Shown piece by piece: positions 8,596 to 16,439 of a stretch of DNA of 64,000 nucleotides. The stretch comes from CAVQBJ01 sp963819075. GTDB taxonomy: Bacteria > Actinomycetota > Thermoleophilia > Solirubrobacterales > Solirubrobacteraceae. A program made the translations under genes and the position numbers. Below the pieces are notes generated by a model. It saw only the letters and a program-made list of their open reading frames with translations, ran no database searches and was not told the origin of the DNA. The stretch lies in contig CAWFUP010000001.1 of assembly GCA_963819075.1 (NCBI GenBank), positions 744,001-808,000 of the forward strand. The letters run 5' to 3'. Numbering within the stretch: position 1 is the stretch's first letter; every line of letters starts with the position of its first letter.

Positions 8596-9390
8596 GTGGC
8601 CACCGCCTCCCATGTTCCGACCGTCAAGTCGGTGGCTCGTGCTTTGCAGCTGCTGTCGGCGATCGCCGAGGGAGACGAGCTCGCCCTCACCGAGCTCGCG
8701 ACACGCGCGTCGCTCGTGCCGAGCACGGCGCACCGTCTGTTGTTGACGCTCATCGAAGCGGGCTATGTCGTCCAGAACCCGCAGACCCGCGGCTACGGGG
8801 CCGGCACCCGGCTGCTCGAATACTCGATAGCCGCCACGCGGCGCCTCGACGACCTGCGTGCCGCGGCCGGCTCGATCATGACTGAGCTCGCCGACGCCGC
8901 CGGGGAGACGGTGCATCTCACCGTGCTCGACCGCCGGGACGTCCTCTTCATCGCGCAAGAGCTCGGGCCGGGTCGGGTGCGCATGCACGTCGATCCGGGC
9001 ACGCGGGTCAGCGCGCACGTCACCGCGGCCGGCAAGGCGGTGCTCGCCTGGCAGACGCCTGAGAGCCTGGACGCGCTGCTCGCCGACTGGGCGCTCGAGC
9101 GCTTCACCGCGCACACGATCACGCAGACGGAGGACTTCCGTCGCGAGCTCGACAGGACGCGCCGCCGCGGGTGGGCGCTCGACTACGAGGAGCAGGAGCA
9201 GGGCGTGGCGTGCGTCGGCGCGCCGATCCTTGCGCCCGACGCGCTGCCGACGGCCGCGCTCAGTGTGTCCGGTCCGACCTCACGCCTGCGGCGGGCGTCA
9301 CTGCCGGCCCTGGCGGAGCTCGTTGCCAACGCCTCTCAGCGTGTCGCTGCTCGGCTGGAGGCGACCAGGCTGTCTCCGCCGCGCCGTTAG
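8596..9390 (+). CDS. IclR-family transcriptional regulator of the ureide cluster
   Basis: 264 aa from GTG 8596. The N-terminal winged helix-turn-helix spans about residues 5-65 (VKSVARALQLLSAIAEG.., then the STAHRLLLTLIEAGYV recognition helix). The C-terminal IclR effector domain follows (AGETVHLTVLDRRDVLFIAQ.. and the DYEEQEQGVACVGAPI block near 195-210). IclR proteins such as AllR repress allantoin genes and respond to small acids such as glyoxylate. Position at the end of the purine cluster and the palindromes at 1362 and 5001 make autoregulation and cluster repression likely. It is convergent with the PASTA gene, separated by two hairpins. Ligand and binding are inferred. Confidence 0.85.
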   Translation: MATASHVPTVKSVARALQLLSAIAEGDELALTELATRASLVPSTAHRLLLTLIEAGYVVQNPQTRGYGAGTRLLEYSIAATRRLDDLRAAAGSIMTELADAAGETVHLTVLDRRDVLFIAQELGPGRVRMHVDPGTRVSAHVTAAGKAVLAWQTPESLDALLADWALERFTAHTITQTEDFRRELDRTRRRGWALDYEEQEQGVACVGAPILAPDALPTAALSVSGPTSRLRRASLPALAELVANASQRVAARLEATRLSPPRR

Positions 9391-9396
9391 CGAGGC

Positions 9397-9469
9397 GGCG
9401 GGCCACGCCGCCCACACGCGGCATGGCCCGCCGTTTCGCCGAGGGAGCGCCCCACTCCCGCGCTCGGCG
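9397..9469. terminator. Two hairpins between convergent genes
   Basis: First hairpin: GGCGGGCCA (9397-9405) pairs with TGGCCCGCC (9424-9432), and more pairs form inside the loop. Second hairpin: CGCCGAG (9437-9443) pairs with CTCGGCG (9463-9469), with an inner GGGAG/CTCCC stem. They lie between the ends of the IclR gene and the PASTA gene, so a bidirectional terminator is likely. No T-run follows, as is common in high-GC actinobacteria. Confidence 0.55.
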
Positions 9470-9470
9470 G

Positions 9471-10676
9471 TTAGCCGTGCTTGCCGAGCGACTCGACGAT
9501 GTTCACGTGCATGTTCGTGGTGGCGATCGTGCCGGCGGCCGGGGTCGTCCGGATCACCGTGCCGCGGCGAACCTTCGAGCGGATGTGGGTGACCCGGCCG
9601 ATTCCGCAGTGCGCCTTGCGCAGCGCCGCCTCGGCCTTGGCGAGCTTCGTGCCGGCGGCGATCTTCGGCACGATGCAGGCCGGCCCGGTCGAGATCTCGA
9701 TCGACACCGTCGTCCCCTCGGGCTGCGTGCTGAGCGGGTTCGGCGAGAGGCCGATCAGATCACCGGCCGGCACCGTCGGGCTCGCCAGCTGGGTCACCGT
9801 GCCGACCGTGCAGTGGGCGGCCATGAGCGCCGCCTCGACGGTGGCGAGGTTCGTCTTGCTCGGCGGATTGGGCACGACACACGACGGCGGGGGTGGCGTC
9901 GGCGGCGCCGCGACGGTGAACTTCACCGCGGTCGGGCCGGCGATCGGCGACCCGTCGGTCGCCGATGAGCCGAGCCACAGGCATACGTCGTAGTTGCCGG
10001 CCGTCGCCTCGTTCGCCGTGGTCGTGAACGAGTAGCTGCCGTTCACGGACTGGCCGGCGCCGCCGACGAGATTGCTCCCGGTGTCGGTGGCGAACGTCGG
10101 CGCGCACGAGGACCCGGCGGCGTGCACCGTGGCGAACACCGACTCAGGAGCCTCACTGGCCCCGGCCAGCGTGATGGTGAACGGCTGGCCGGCGACCGGC
10201 GTGGACGGGCTGAACGTGGCCCCGACCGAGCCCGTGGGCGCGCGGAACGTGATGTCCTGCATGAACGGCGTCGTCGCGGTCGAGGTGCTCGTCGCCACCC
10301 AGATGCAGAACTGCAGCGTCTGCGGCTGCGGCCAGCTGATGACATCGGTCTCGGTGAAGGCGCCGTTGTCACTCGGCGAGCCGTCGTAGAACGGTCCCTG
10401 GATGCCGTCGAGGATGATTCCCGGATCGGTGTCGGCCGAGGGAGCGCAGGGAGCGCCGCCGGTGGACCGGTACTTCACATATGCGTGCTCGCCCGCCGTG
10501 CCGGCGGTGCCGGCGACGGTGAACACGCGCGGCAGAACGGCGGCCGGGTCGGACTGGCCCGCCGAGTTCGTAACGGTCAGCGTTGCGGTATCGGCCAGGG
10601 CCGATCCGGCCAGGGCCAGAAATGCGCTAAGCGCCAGTCCGGCCGCATAGAGCAGGGGACGTCGGAACGAGGACAT
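9471..10676 (-). CDS. Secreted protein with two C-terminal PASTA domains
   Basis: 401 aa starting at ATG 10676, preceded by AAAGGAA on the coding strand. A Sec signal peptide covers residues 1-28 (LLYAAGLALSAFLALAGSALA). Two beta-rich, cysteine-containing regions follow (about 30-150 and 150-256), then a Pro-rich hinge (259-265). Two PASTA domains come last, about 265-331 and 333-397, each with the V-P-x2-x3-T-L-A-x-A-E-A-x-L-x2-A-x-C pattern. PASTA domains normally form the outer part of Ser/Thr kinases and bind peptidoglycan fragments. Here they are on a separate secreted protein while the kinase at 13233 has no extracellular part. It may therefore be a detached sensor for that kinase; that link is inference. 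Confidence 0.75.
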   Translation of the reverse strand: MSSFRRPLLYAAGLALSAFLALAGSALADTATLTVTNSAGQSDPAAVLPRVFTVAGTAGTAGEHAYVKYRSTGGAPCAPSADTDPGIILDGIQGPFYDGSPSDNGAFTETDVISWPQPQTLQFCIWVATSTSTATTPFMQDITFRAPTGSVGATFSPSTPVAGQPFTITLAGASEAPESVFATVHAAGSSCAPTFATDTGSNLVGGAGQSVNGSYSFTTTANEATAGNYDVCLWLGSSATDGSPIAGPTAVKFTVAAPPTPPPPSCVVPNPPSKTNLATVEAALMAAHCTVGTVTQLASPTVPAGDLIGLSPNPLSTQPEGTTVSIEISTGPACIVPKIAAGTKLAKAEAALRKAHCGIGRVTHIRSKVRRGTVIRTTPAAGTIATTNMHVNIVESLGKHG

Positions 10677-10792
10677 GTGACGTTCGATTCCTTTCACACT
10701 GTGTTGGTCTCTGAGCGCCACAAGTCGCTCAGCATCTTCGGAGAGACCAGACGAGTGGTGAAGCGATTTGTTGCGCGGTTTCGCGCGAGGAA

Positions 10793-12802
10793 CTACGAGC
10801 CGGGCTTCGGCACGAGCGTGATGGCCGAGATGCAGGGGGCCATCTGACAGCGCCCGGAGTCCTGCGGATTGGCCGGAATGAAGCGCATGGTGAACGTGCC
10901 GGGGCTGCCGACGAGCGTTGGGCTCGCCCACGTGCCGCTCGCCACGGTGAAGCCGCTGTCTTCGGCGAAGGTGATGTTGGAGAACGTCAGCCCGTTCGTC
11001 GAGGAGGACGCCAGATCATTCTTGAAATGACCGGCGACGTTGCTAAAGCCACTGAGGCTCACCGAATTGGCGGGATTGGACGCTTGGAAGTTGTAGGTGA
11101 TGCCGTCGGAGAGGATCGGCGCAAAGCCGCCGTCGGCCTTGCCGTTGCTGCCCCACACGAGCGACAGCAGCGACAGCAGATCGTTCGCATCGGCCTCGTC
11201 GACGACGTTTGGCCCGGGGGCGAGGGCGGGCGTCGAAGCGGCCGAGGTCGCCACGCTGGTCACCGTCTTGTTGGCCGAGGATCCGCCGAACGCGAGCACG
11301 GCTGCGACGACGATCGCCGCGAGCACGACGGCGCCGACGCCGAGCAGCACCCACGGCGGGCCGCTGCGGCGGGCGGCCGTGGCCGGACCTGCGCCCGGCG
11401 TGCCGGGCGCCGCCCCGCCGGGCGTGGCCGGCGCGGCCAGCGGGGGCAGGGGTGGCGCGCCCGGGGCGGGGGGTGCGGCCGCGGCCGGGGCGGGCTCGGT
11501 GCGGTCGGCGCGGGCGGGGGGTGCGGCCGCGCCCGGGGCGGGTTCGGTGCGGTCGGCGCGGGCGGGGGGTGCGGCCGCGCCCGGGGCGGGTTCGGTGCGG
11601 TCGGCGCGGGCCAGCTCGGTGCGCTCGACCGGTGCGAGCTCGGTGCGCTCCACACGCGCGAGCTCGGTGTGGCCGGCCGGGGCATCGACGCGGGGCACGC
11701 GGCGGCCGGTGACGGTCGGGGCGGCGGCCTCGGGAGCCGGGATCCGCGCGGCCCCGAGCACGATCACCGACTTCGGATCGTCGAGGTAGTCGGGCAGCTG
11801 ACCGAGGCGCTGCTGGATGAGGCGCGCGACGAGCGGGATGCGGCTCGAGCCGCCGGCCAGGTAGATCGCGGCGAGGTCCCCGGGCGCCAGACCGGCGCCG
11901 CGGATCGTGCGCTCGAGCTCGGTGACGGTCCCCTCGAGGTCGGGGGCGATGAGCGTGTTGAGCTCGTCGGCGGTGACGTGCAGGTCGCGATCGACCGGCG
12001 GGGGCACGTAGAGCTCGTAGTCGGGGCTCTTGGAGAGGATCTCCTTCGCCCGGCGCGCCTCCTGCAGCAGGACGCGGTTGGCCTGCGACCACGTCCGCTC
12101 GCGTGACTCGCGCAGCTGGGCCCACTGCTCGGGCTCGAGCTCGCCGCCGAGATGGCGGTACAGGCAATCGTCGAAGTCCTCTCCGCCGAGGTCCTCGTTG
12201 CCGCCCGGCGCGCCGACGACCTCGAAGGAGTCCTCGGTGCGGCGCAGCACGGCGGTGTCGAACGTCCCGCCGCCGAGGTCGTACACGGCGACGTGCTCGC
12301 CCACGCCGAGCCGCTCGGTGGCGAAGTGCAGCGCGGCTCCGACCGGCTCGGGGATGAACTCCGGGGCGTCGAATCCGGCCGAGCGCGCGGCCTGGCGCAG
12401 CTTCTCCAGGCTCGTCGAGCCCCAGCGCGCCGGATGCGTCAGCCGCACGACGCTCGGCGCCTGGCCGCCGCGGCGGGACACCGCCTCCTCGGCCGCCTTG
12501 CGCAGGATCGCCCCGATCGCGTCGGTCACCCGCACCTGCTGCTCGCCGAGCAGCAGGTATTCGTCGCCGATCCGCCGCTTCGGCGTGCGCTCCAGGCTCC
12601 ACGGCGCGCGGCTGGACAGCGTGTCGGCCTCCTCGCCGAGCACGAGCCGGCCGGTGTGGCCGCCCGTGCCCTCGCGCCAGAAGACCATCGAGGGCATCCG
12701 CGGCGCGCCGTCGATCTCGACGAGCTCGACGCGCCCGTCGACCGCCAGGGCGGCCGCGGTCGAAGTCGTCCCGAAGTCGATCGCCAATACCCAGCCGGAC
12801 AT
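10793..12802 (-). CDS. Membrane-anchored Hsp70-like protein with extracytoplasmic C-terminal domain
   Basis: 669 aa from ATG 12802. The Hsp70/actin ATPase is N-terminal: phosphate-1 DFGTTST (9-15), phosphate-2 DLGGGTFDT (175-183) and adenosine motif LAGGSSRIPLV (about 340). The canonical peptide-binding domain is missing. Instead there is a Pro/Ala-rich linker with three 16-residue repeats (ARADRTEPAPGAAAPP), a transmembrane helix (about 485-515, WVLLGVGAVVLAAIVVAAVLAF) and a ~138-residue outer domain. That domain resembles the lipoprotein at 18442 (DAxxLL..W; F-x-N-V; GTW.S; GTFxxRF; MPC/APCI..ITLVP). Known relatives are actinobacterial Hsp70-like proteins next to dynamin-like GTPases. The protein would link cytoplasmic ATPase cycles to the cell surface. 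Function is inferred. Confidence 0.82.
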   Translation of the reverse strand: MSGWVLAIDFGTTSTAAALAVDGRVELVEIDGAPRMPSMVFWREGTGGHTGRLVLGEEADTLSSRAPWSLERTPKRRIGDEYLLLGEQQVRVTDAIGAILRKAAEEAVSRRGGQAPSVVRLTHPARWGSTSLEKLRQAARSAGFDAPEFIPEPVGAALHFATERLGVGEHVAVYDLGGGTFDTAVLRRTEDSFEVVGAPGGNEDLGGEDFDDCLYRHLGGELEPEQWAQLRESRERTWSQANRVLLQEARRAKEILSKSPDYELYVPPPVDRDLHVTADELNTLIAPDLEGTVTELERTIRGAGLAPGDLAAIYLAGGSSRIPLVARLIQQRLGQLPDYLDDPKSVIVLGAARIPAPEAAAPTVTGRRVPRVDAPAGHTELARVERTELAPVERTELARADRTEPAPGAAAPPARADRTEPAPGAAAPPARADRTEPAPAAAAPPAPGAPPLPPLAAPATPGGAAPGTPGAGPATAARRSGPPWVLLGVGAVVLAAIVVAAVLAFGGSSANKTVTSVATSAASTPALAPGPNVVDEADANDLLSLLSLVWGSNGKADGGFAPILSDGITYNFQASNPANSVSLSGFSNVAGHFKNDLASSSTNGLTFSNITFAEDSGFTVASGTWASPTLVGSPGTFTMRFIPANPQDSGRCQMAPCISAITLVPKPGS
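11473..11616. repeat. Three tandem 48-bp repeats inside the Hsp70-like gene
   Basis: Copies begin at 11473, 11521 and 11569 with a period of 48 bp. They encode the 16-residue unit ARADRTEPAPGAAAPP of the linker between ATPase and membrane helix. The near-identity of the copies suggests recent slippage and a linker whose length varies. Confidence 0.8.
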
Positions 12803-12881
12803 CAGCGGAGCAGCGTATTGGAGTCCGCGGCCGCGCGCCAAGCGGTCTACCGTGAAGGGACCCGCCACGGAAGGAGCAGCG

Positions 12882-13220
12882 ATGGCCGTCCCAGACCGAC
12901 AGCAGATCGCGCGCGAATGCTACGGCGCCTATGTGACCGGGGACCGTGACGCGCTCGACGCGCATCTGAGCGAGGACCTGACGTTCTTCAGCCCGGCCGA
13001 CGTCGGCATCGATCGCGCCCGCTACTTCGAGCGCTGCTGGCCGAACGCCGGGCGGGCCAAGGCGTTCGAGTTCAAGCGGCTCGTCGAGTCCGGCGACGAG
13101 CTGATCGTCACCTACGAGAGCACGACGACCGACGGGCAGCGATTTCGCAACACCGAGGTCCTGACCTTCGACGGCGACAAGATCTGCCGGGTCGAGGTGT
13201 ACTTCGGCTGGAACCTGTAG
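12882..13220 (+). CDS. SnoaL-like / NTF2-fold small protein
   Basis: 112 aa from ATG 12882 with AAGGAG 5 nt upstream. The sequence (ARECYGAYVTGDRDALDAHLSEDLTFFSP, then a C-terminal strand VEVYFGW) fits the SnoaL-like cone-shaped fold, which binds small hydrophobic ligands or acts as a cyclase or isomerase. It is transcribed divergently from the Hsp70-like gene (79 bp gap) and converges with the kinase gene. It breaks an otherwise minus-strand cluster and may be unrelated to it. No catalytic residue can be assigned with confidence. Confidence 0.72.
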   Translation: MAVPDRQQIARECYGAYVTGDRDALDAHLSEDLTFFSPADVGIDRARYFERCWPNAGRAKAFEFKRLVESGDELIVTYESTTTDGQRFRNTEVLTFDGDKICRVEVYFGWNL

Positions 13221-13232
13221 CGCGGTGCCGCG

Positions 13233-16200
13233 CTACGACAGGCCCTGCGTGGCGATGATCTCGTAGGAGCGCGAGACGACGCGCGCGACGCGCCGTCCCG
13301 AGGGCGGCGCCTGGCTGCCGTTCTCGTAGACCTTCCACGCGCGCAGGGCCGAGCGGGCGGCCGCGCGCAGGTCGTCGGGCTCGGCATCGTCACCGAGCCC
13401 GAGCCGCTGCGCCGGCGTGCGCGCGGTGACCAGGCGCGTCAGCTCATCCATGAGATCGACCGGGATCTCGGCCTCGCCGGCCGCGCAGCGACCGTAGGCC
13501 GACAGCAGGTCGAGCACGTGCATCTGCGGGTCCAGCCGCAGCGTCTCGACGCGATCGCGCAGGAAGGCGAGCTGGGGCCAGCGATAGGAGAGCGCCTCGA
13601 GGCGGGTGAGCGCGCGACCCGCCTTGAGCACGTCGGCGCGGAGGTGAAAGCCGTCGAGCTCGCGCGCCACGCGCTCGATCCCCGACAGATCGCGCAGGCG
13701 CCGCAGGAGCCCGACCACGGTGAGCAGACCGGCGTCGGCGAGCTCCAGGGCGGCGCGGACGCCGCGCAGGTCCAGCGCGAACAAGAGCCGCTCGCGCTCC
13801 TGCTCGGCGAGCGGGTTGGCGGCGCCGAGGAACGCCTCGGGCGAGCCGAGCACGACTCCGCGCTCGAGCTCGCCGAGCGCCTCGAGCCGTTCGAGCAGCT
13901 GCAGGTCGCCGGCGTCGATCGCGTGCCCGTTCGCGTTCTCGGCCATGCGCGCGTCGCACGGCACGACCGCGGCCACGCGCGGGCCGAGGGCGGAGGCCAT
14001 CCGCGCCGCCTCGACCGCGGCCGAGTCAGGAAGAGAAATGACGTCATTTCTCTCCTTGGTGGCGGTGGCTGCGCCGGGGTCCGGCTCGAGCTCGTCCACA
14101 TGCGTCAGGACGGCGGCGGTGTTGACGGCCGAGCCGCGCGCGCCGGCCAGCGCGGCGGCGAGCGCCGCCCGCAGCGCGGCGTCGTCGGCGGACGGGTCGC
14201 ACGGCCATGCGAACAGGAAGGCGTCGGCCGAGCGATCGGGGGCGTCGGGCGGCGGCGACTGCTCCGGCGCCGCCGCCCTGGAATCGATCAGGGTGAGCGT
14301 GCGCAGGCTCTGCACGGGCAAAAAGACACGGGCCTGCGACACCTTTTCCCCCTCAGGAACGAGATCGTCGGGCAGGGTGCCGTCGGGACGCAGGCCGCGG
14401 CGGATCTCCTTGTCGCCGGCCAGCTCGATCTCGACGCGCTCGGGGGTGCCGTAGGCGAACGTCAGGTCGGCCTCGGCCAGCGCGGGGTCACCGCCGCGGG
14501 CGACGCGCGAGCCAAGCAGGGCGTTGACGAGCGAGGAGCGCCCGGCGCCCGGCGGCCCGACGACGGCGACGCGCAGCGGCTCGCCGAGCTGCGCGAGCTC
14601 GCGCTCGACGTCGGGGCGCGACTCGTCGTCGGGCGCGAGCCACTCGAGCACCGCCGCGCACAGGGCGGCGACACGGTCGGCAAGGCCGCTCGAGAGGCCC
14701 TCGGGCTCGAACGGCTCGCGGCGCTCGGGCGCCGGCGCCGCGGGCGTGCGCTGGCGCAGGACGGTCTCGGCTACCGCCGCGTCGCGCACGGGGGCGTGCA
14801 GGGCGGCGCGCGCGGCGACGGCCAGCTCCGCCGCCGAGGCGAAGCGGGCGCTCGGCTCGAGCTCGGTGGCGCGCGCGACGACCGCGCGCAGCTCGGGCGC
14901 GACGCCCGGCACCTGCTCGAGGGACACGCGGTCGATGCCGCCGAGCAGGTCCCACAGCAGGCAGCCGAGCGAATAGATGTCGCCGCGCAGGTCGTCGTGG
15001 CCGAGGCCGCGGCTGCGCTCGGGCGCGATGTAGCGCGTCGTGCCGAGCAGCTCGCCCTCGTCGGTGATGTCGCCGTCGCCGAGCGTCTTGGCCAGGCCGA
15101 AGTCGGTCAGGTACACGCGCCCGGTCGACTCCTCGATCAGGACGTTGCCCGGCTTGACGTCGCGGTGCACGAGCCCGCGCTCGTGCGCGGCGCTCAGCGC
15201 GGCGGCGACCTGCTCGATGACGGCGACCGCGCGCGCCGGCTCGAGGCGGCCCTCGCTCATGACCGCCTGCTTGAGGTTGGTGCCCTCGACGAAGCGCATG
15301 ACGATGTACAGCTGGCCGTCGGACTCGCCGGCCCAGTAGATCGGGACGACGTTGGGGTGGTCGATCGAGGCGGCCACCCGGGTCTCGCGCTCGAAGCGCG
15401 CGCGGAAGGCGGGATCGCCGGCGACGCTGCGGGCCATCACCTTCAGCGCGACCGTGCGGCCGAGCTTGACCTGGGTGGCGCGGTACACGGTGCCCATGCC
15501 GCCCTCGCCGGCCACGTCCTCGATGAGGCAGTCGGCGAGCACCGAGCCGACGCCGATCTCGCGGGGGACGATCGTGTCGGCGCGCCGTCCGGCGGCGGCC
15601 AGCGCGGCGCGGCCGAGCTCGCCGGCCGAGCGGTAGCGCTCGTCGGGGTCGCGCTGCAGCGCGTGGGCGATGATCGCGTCGAACTCGGGCGAGACGCCCT
15701 CGACCATCTGGCTGACCAGCGGCGGCGGCTCGCTCATCTTGGCCACGAGCTTGGCCACGTCGGTCGCCCCGGTGTAGGGCGGGCGCCCGGCGAGGGCCTC
15801 GAAGAGCACGCACCCGAGCGCGTAGACGTCGGTGCGCGGGTCCACCGGCGAGCCGTCGGCCTGCTCGGGCGCCATGTAGTCGATCGTCCCGACCATCATG
15901 CCGCGGGCGGTCAGGCCGGTCGTCGACTTCGCGCGCTTGGCCAGGCCGAAGTCGGTGAGGTAGGCGTGATACTCGCTCGCCGGCCCGGCGATGAGCACGT
16001 TGGCCGGCTTGATGTCGCGGTGCACGAGCCCCTGGACGTGCGCGGCGTCGAGGGCGGAGGCGATCTGCGAGGTCAGCTGGGCGGCCAGGCGCGGGTCGAG
16101 GCGGCCGCGCTGGGCGATCAGCTCGGCCATGTTGATGCCCTCGATGTAGCGCATGACGATGTACAGCTGCCCGTCCTCGGTCTCGCCGGCGCCGTAGAGC

Positions 16201-16439
16201 GGGATGACGTGCGGGTGCTCGATCTGGGCGGCGATCTCGGTCTCACGGCCGAAGCGCTCGCGGAAGTCCTTATCGGAGGCCAGCTCGGCGGCGATCACCT
16301 TGATGGCGACGGTGCGCTTGAGGCGCAGGTCGGTCGCGCGGTAGACGACGCCCATGCCGCCGCGGCCGGCCGGAGCATCGATGCGGTAGCCGCCGACGAC
16401 CGAGCCGACCTGCAGGCCGGGTCCTGCCGTTGCGCTCAC
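13233..16439 (-). CDS. Tandem Ser/Thr kinase domains fused to a dynamin-like GTPase
   Basis: 1068 aa from GTG 16439, which immediately follows the stop of the FHA-protease gene. Kinase 1 (about 18-285) has the glycine loop GRGGMG (25-30), VAIK K47, HRDIKPAN with D142, DFG (163-165) and APE (190-192). Kinase 2 (about 300-545) has GEGGMG (311-316), K333, HRDVKPGN with D427, DFG (446-448) and APE (472-474). Both look catalytically complete. A linker then leads to a GTPase with P-loop GPPGAGRSS (628-636), where Arg replaces the usual Lys, a probable DxxG-like LIDSR (717-721) and a T-H-V-D motif near 785. The helical C-terminus (LSGIERVAREL..ADVLKAGRALTRLEAL) is like actinobacterial dynamin-family GTPases. 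No membrane segment is visible. Two kinases plus a GTPase in one chain is unusual. Confidence 0.88.
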   Translation of the reverse strand: MSATAGPGLQVGSVVGGYRIDAPAGRGGMGVVYRATDLRLKRTVAIKVIAAELASDKDFRERFGRETEIAAQIEHPHVIPLYGAGETEDGQLYIVMRYIEGINMAELIAQRGRLDPRLAAQLTSQIASALDAAHVQGLVHRDIKPANVLIAGPASEYHAYLTDFGLAKRAKSTTGLTARGMMVGTIDYMAPEQADGSPVDPRTDVYALGCVLFEALAGRPPYTGATDVAKLVAKMSEPPPLVSQMVEGVSPEFDAIIAHALQRDPDERYRSAGELGRAALAAAGRRADTIVPREIGVGSVLADCLIEDVAGEGGMGTVYRATQVKLGRTVALKVMARSVAGDPAFRARFERETRVAASIDHPNVVPIYWAGESDGQLYIVMRFVEGTNLKQAVMSEGRLEPARAVAVIEQVAAALSAAHERGLVHRDVKPGNVLIEESTGRVYLTDFGLAKTLGDGDITDEGELLGTTRYIAPERSRGLGHDDLRGDIYSLGCLLWDLLGGIDRVSLEQVPGVAPELRAVVARATELEPSARFASAAELAVAARAALHAPVRDAAVAETVLRQRTPAAPAPERREPFEPEGLSSGLADRVAALCAAVLEWLAPDDESRPDVERELAQLGEPLRVAVVGPPGAGRSSLVNALLGSRVARGGDPALAEADLTFAYGTPERVEIELAGDKEIRRGLRPDGTLPDDLVPEGEKVSQARVFLPVQSLRTLTLIDSRAAAPEQSPPPDAPDRSADAFLFAWPCDPSADDAALRAALAAALAGARGSAVNTAAVLTHVDELEPDPGAATATKERNDVISLPDSAAVEAARMASALGPRVAAVVPCDARMAENANGHAIDAGDLQLLERLEALGELERGVVLGSPEAFLGAANPLAEQERERLLFALDLRGVRAALELADAGLLTVVGLLRRLRDLSGIERVARELDGFHLRADVLKAGRALTRLEALSYRWPQLAFLRDRVETLRLDPQMHVLDLLSAYGRCAAGEAEIPVDLMDELTRLVTARTPAQRLGLGDDAEPDDLRAAARSALRAWKVYENGSQAPPSGRRVARVVSRSYEIIATQGLS

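Noticed and set aside
11027..12106. Plus-strand open frame of 359 codons opposite the Hsp70-like gene
   Set aside because: Gly/Arg-rich shadow of the linker repeats; no start signal or domain.
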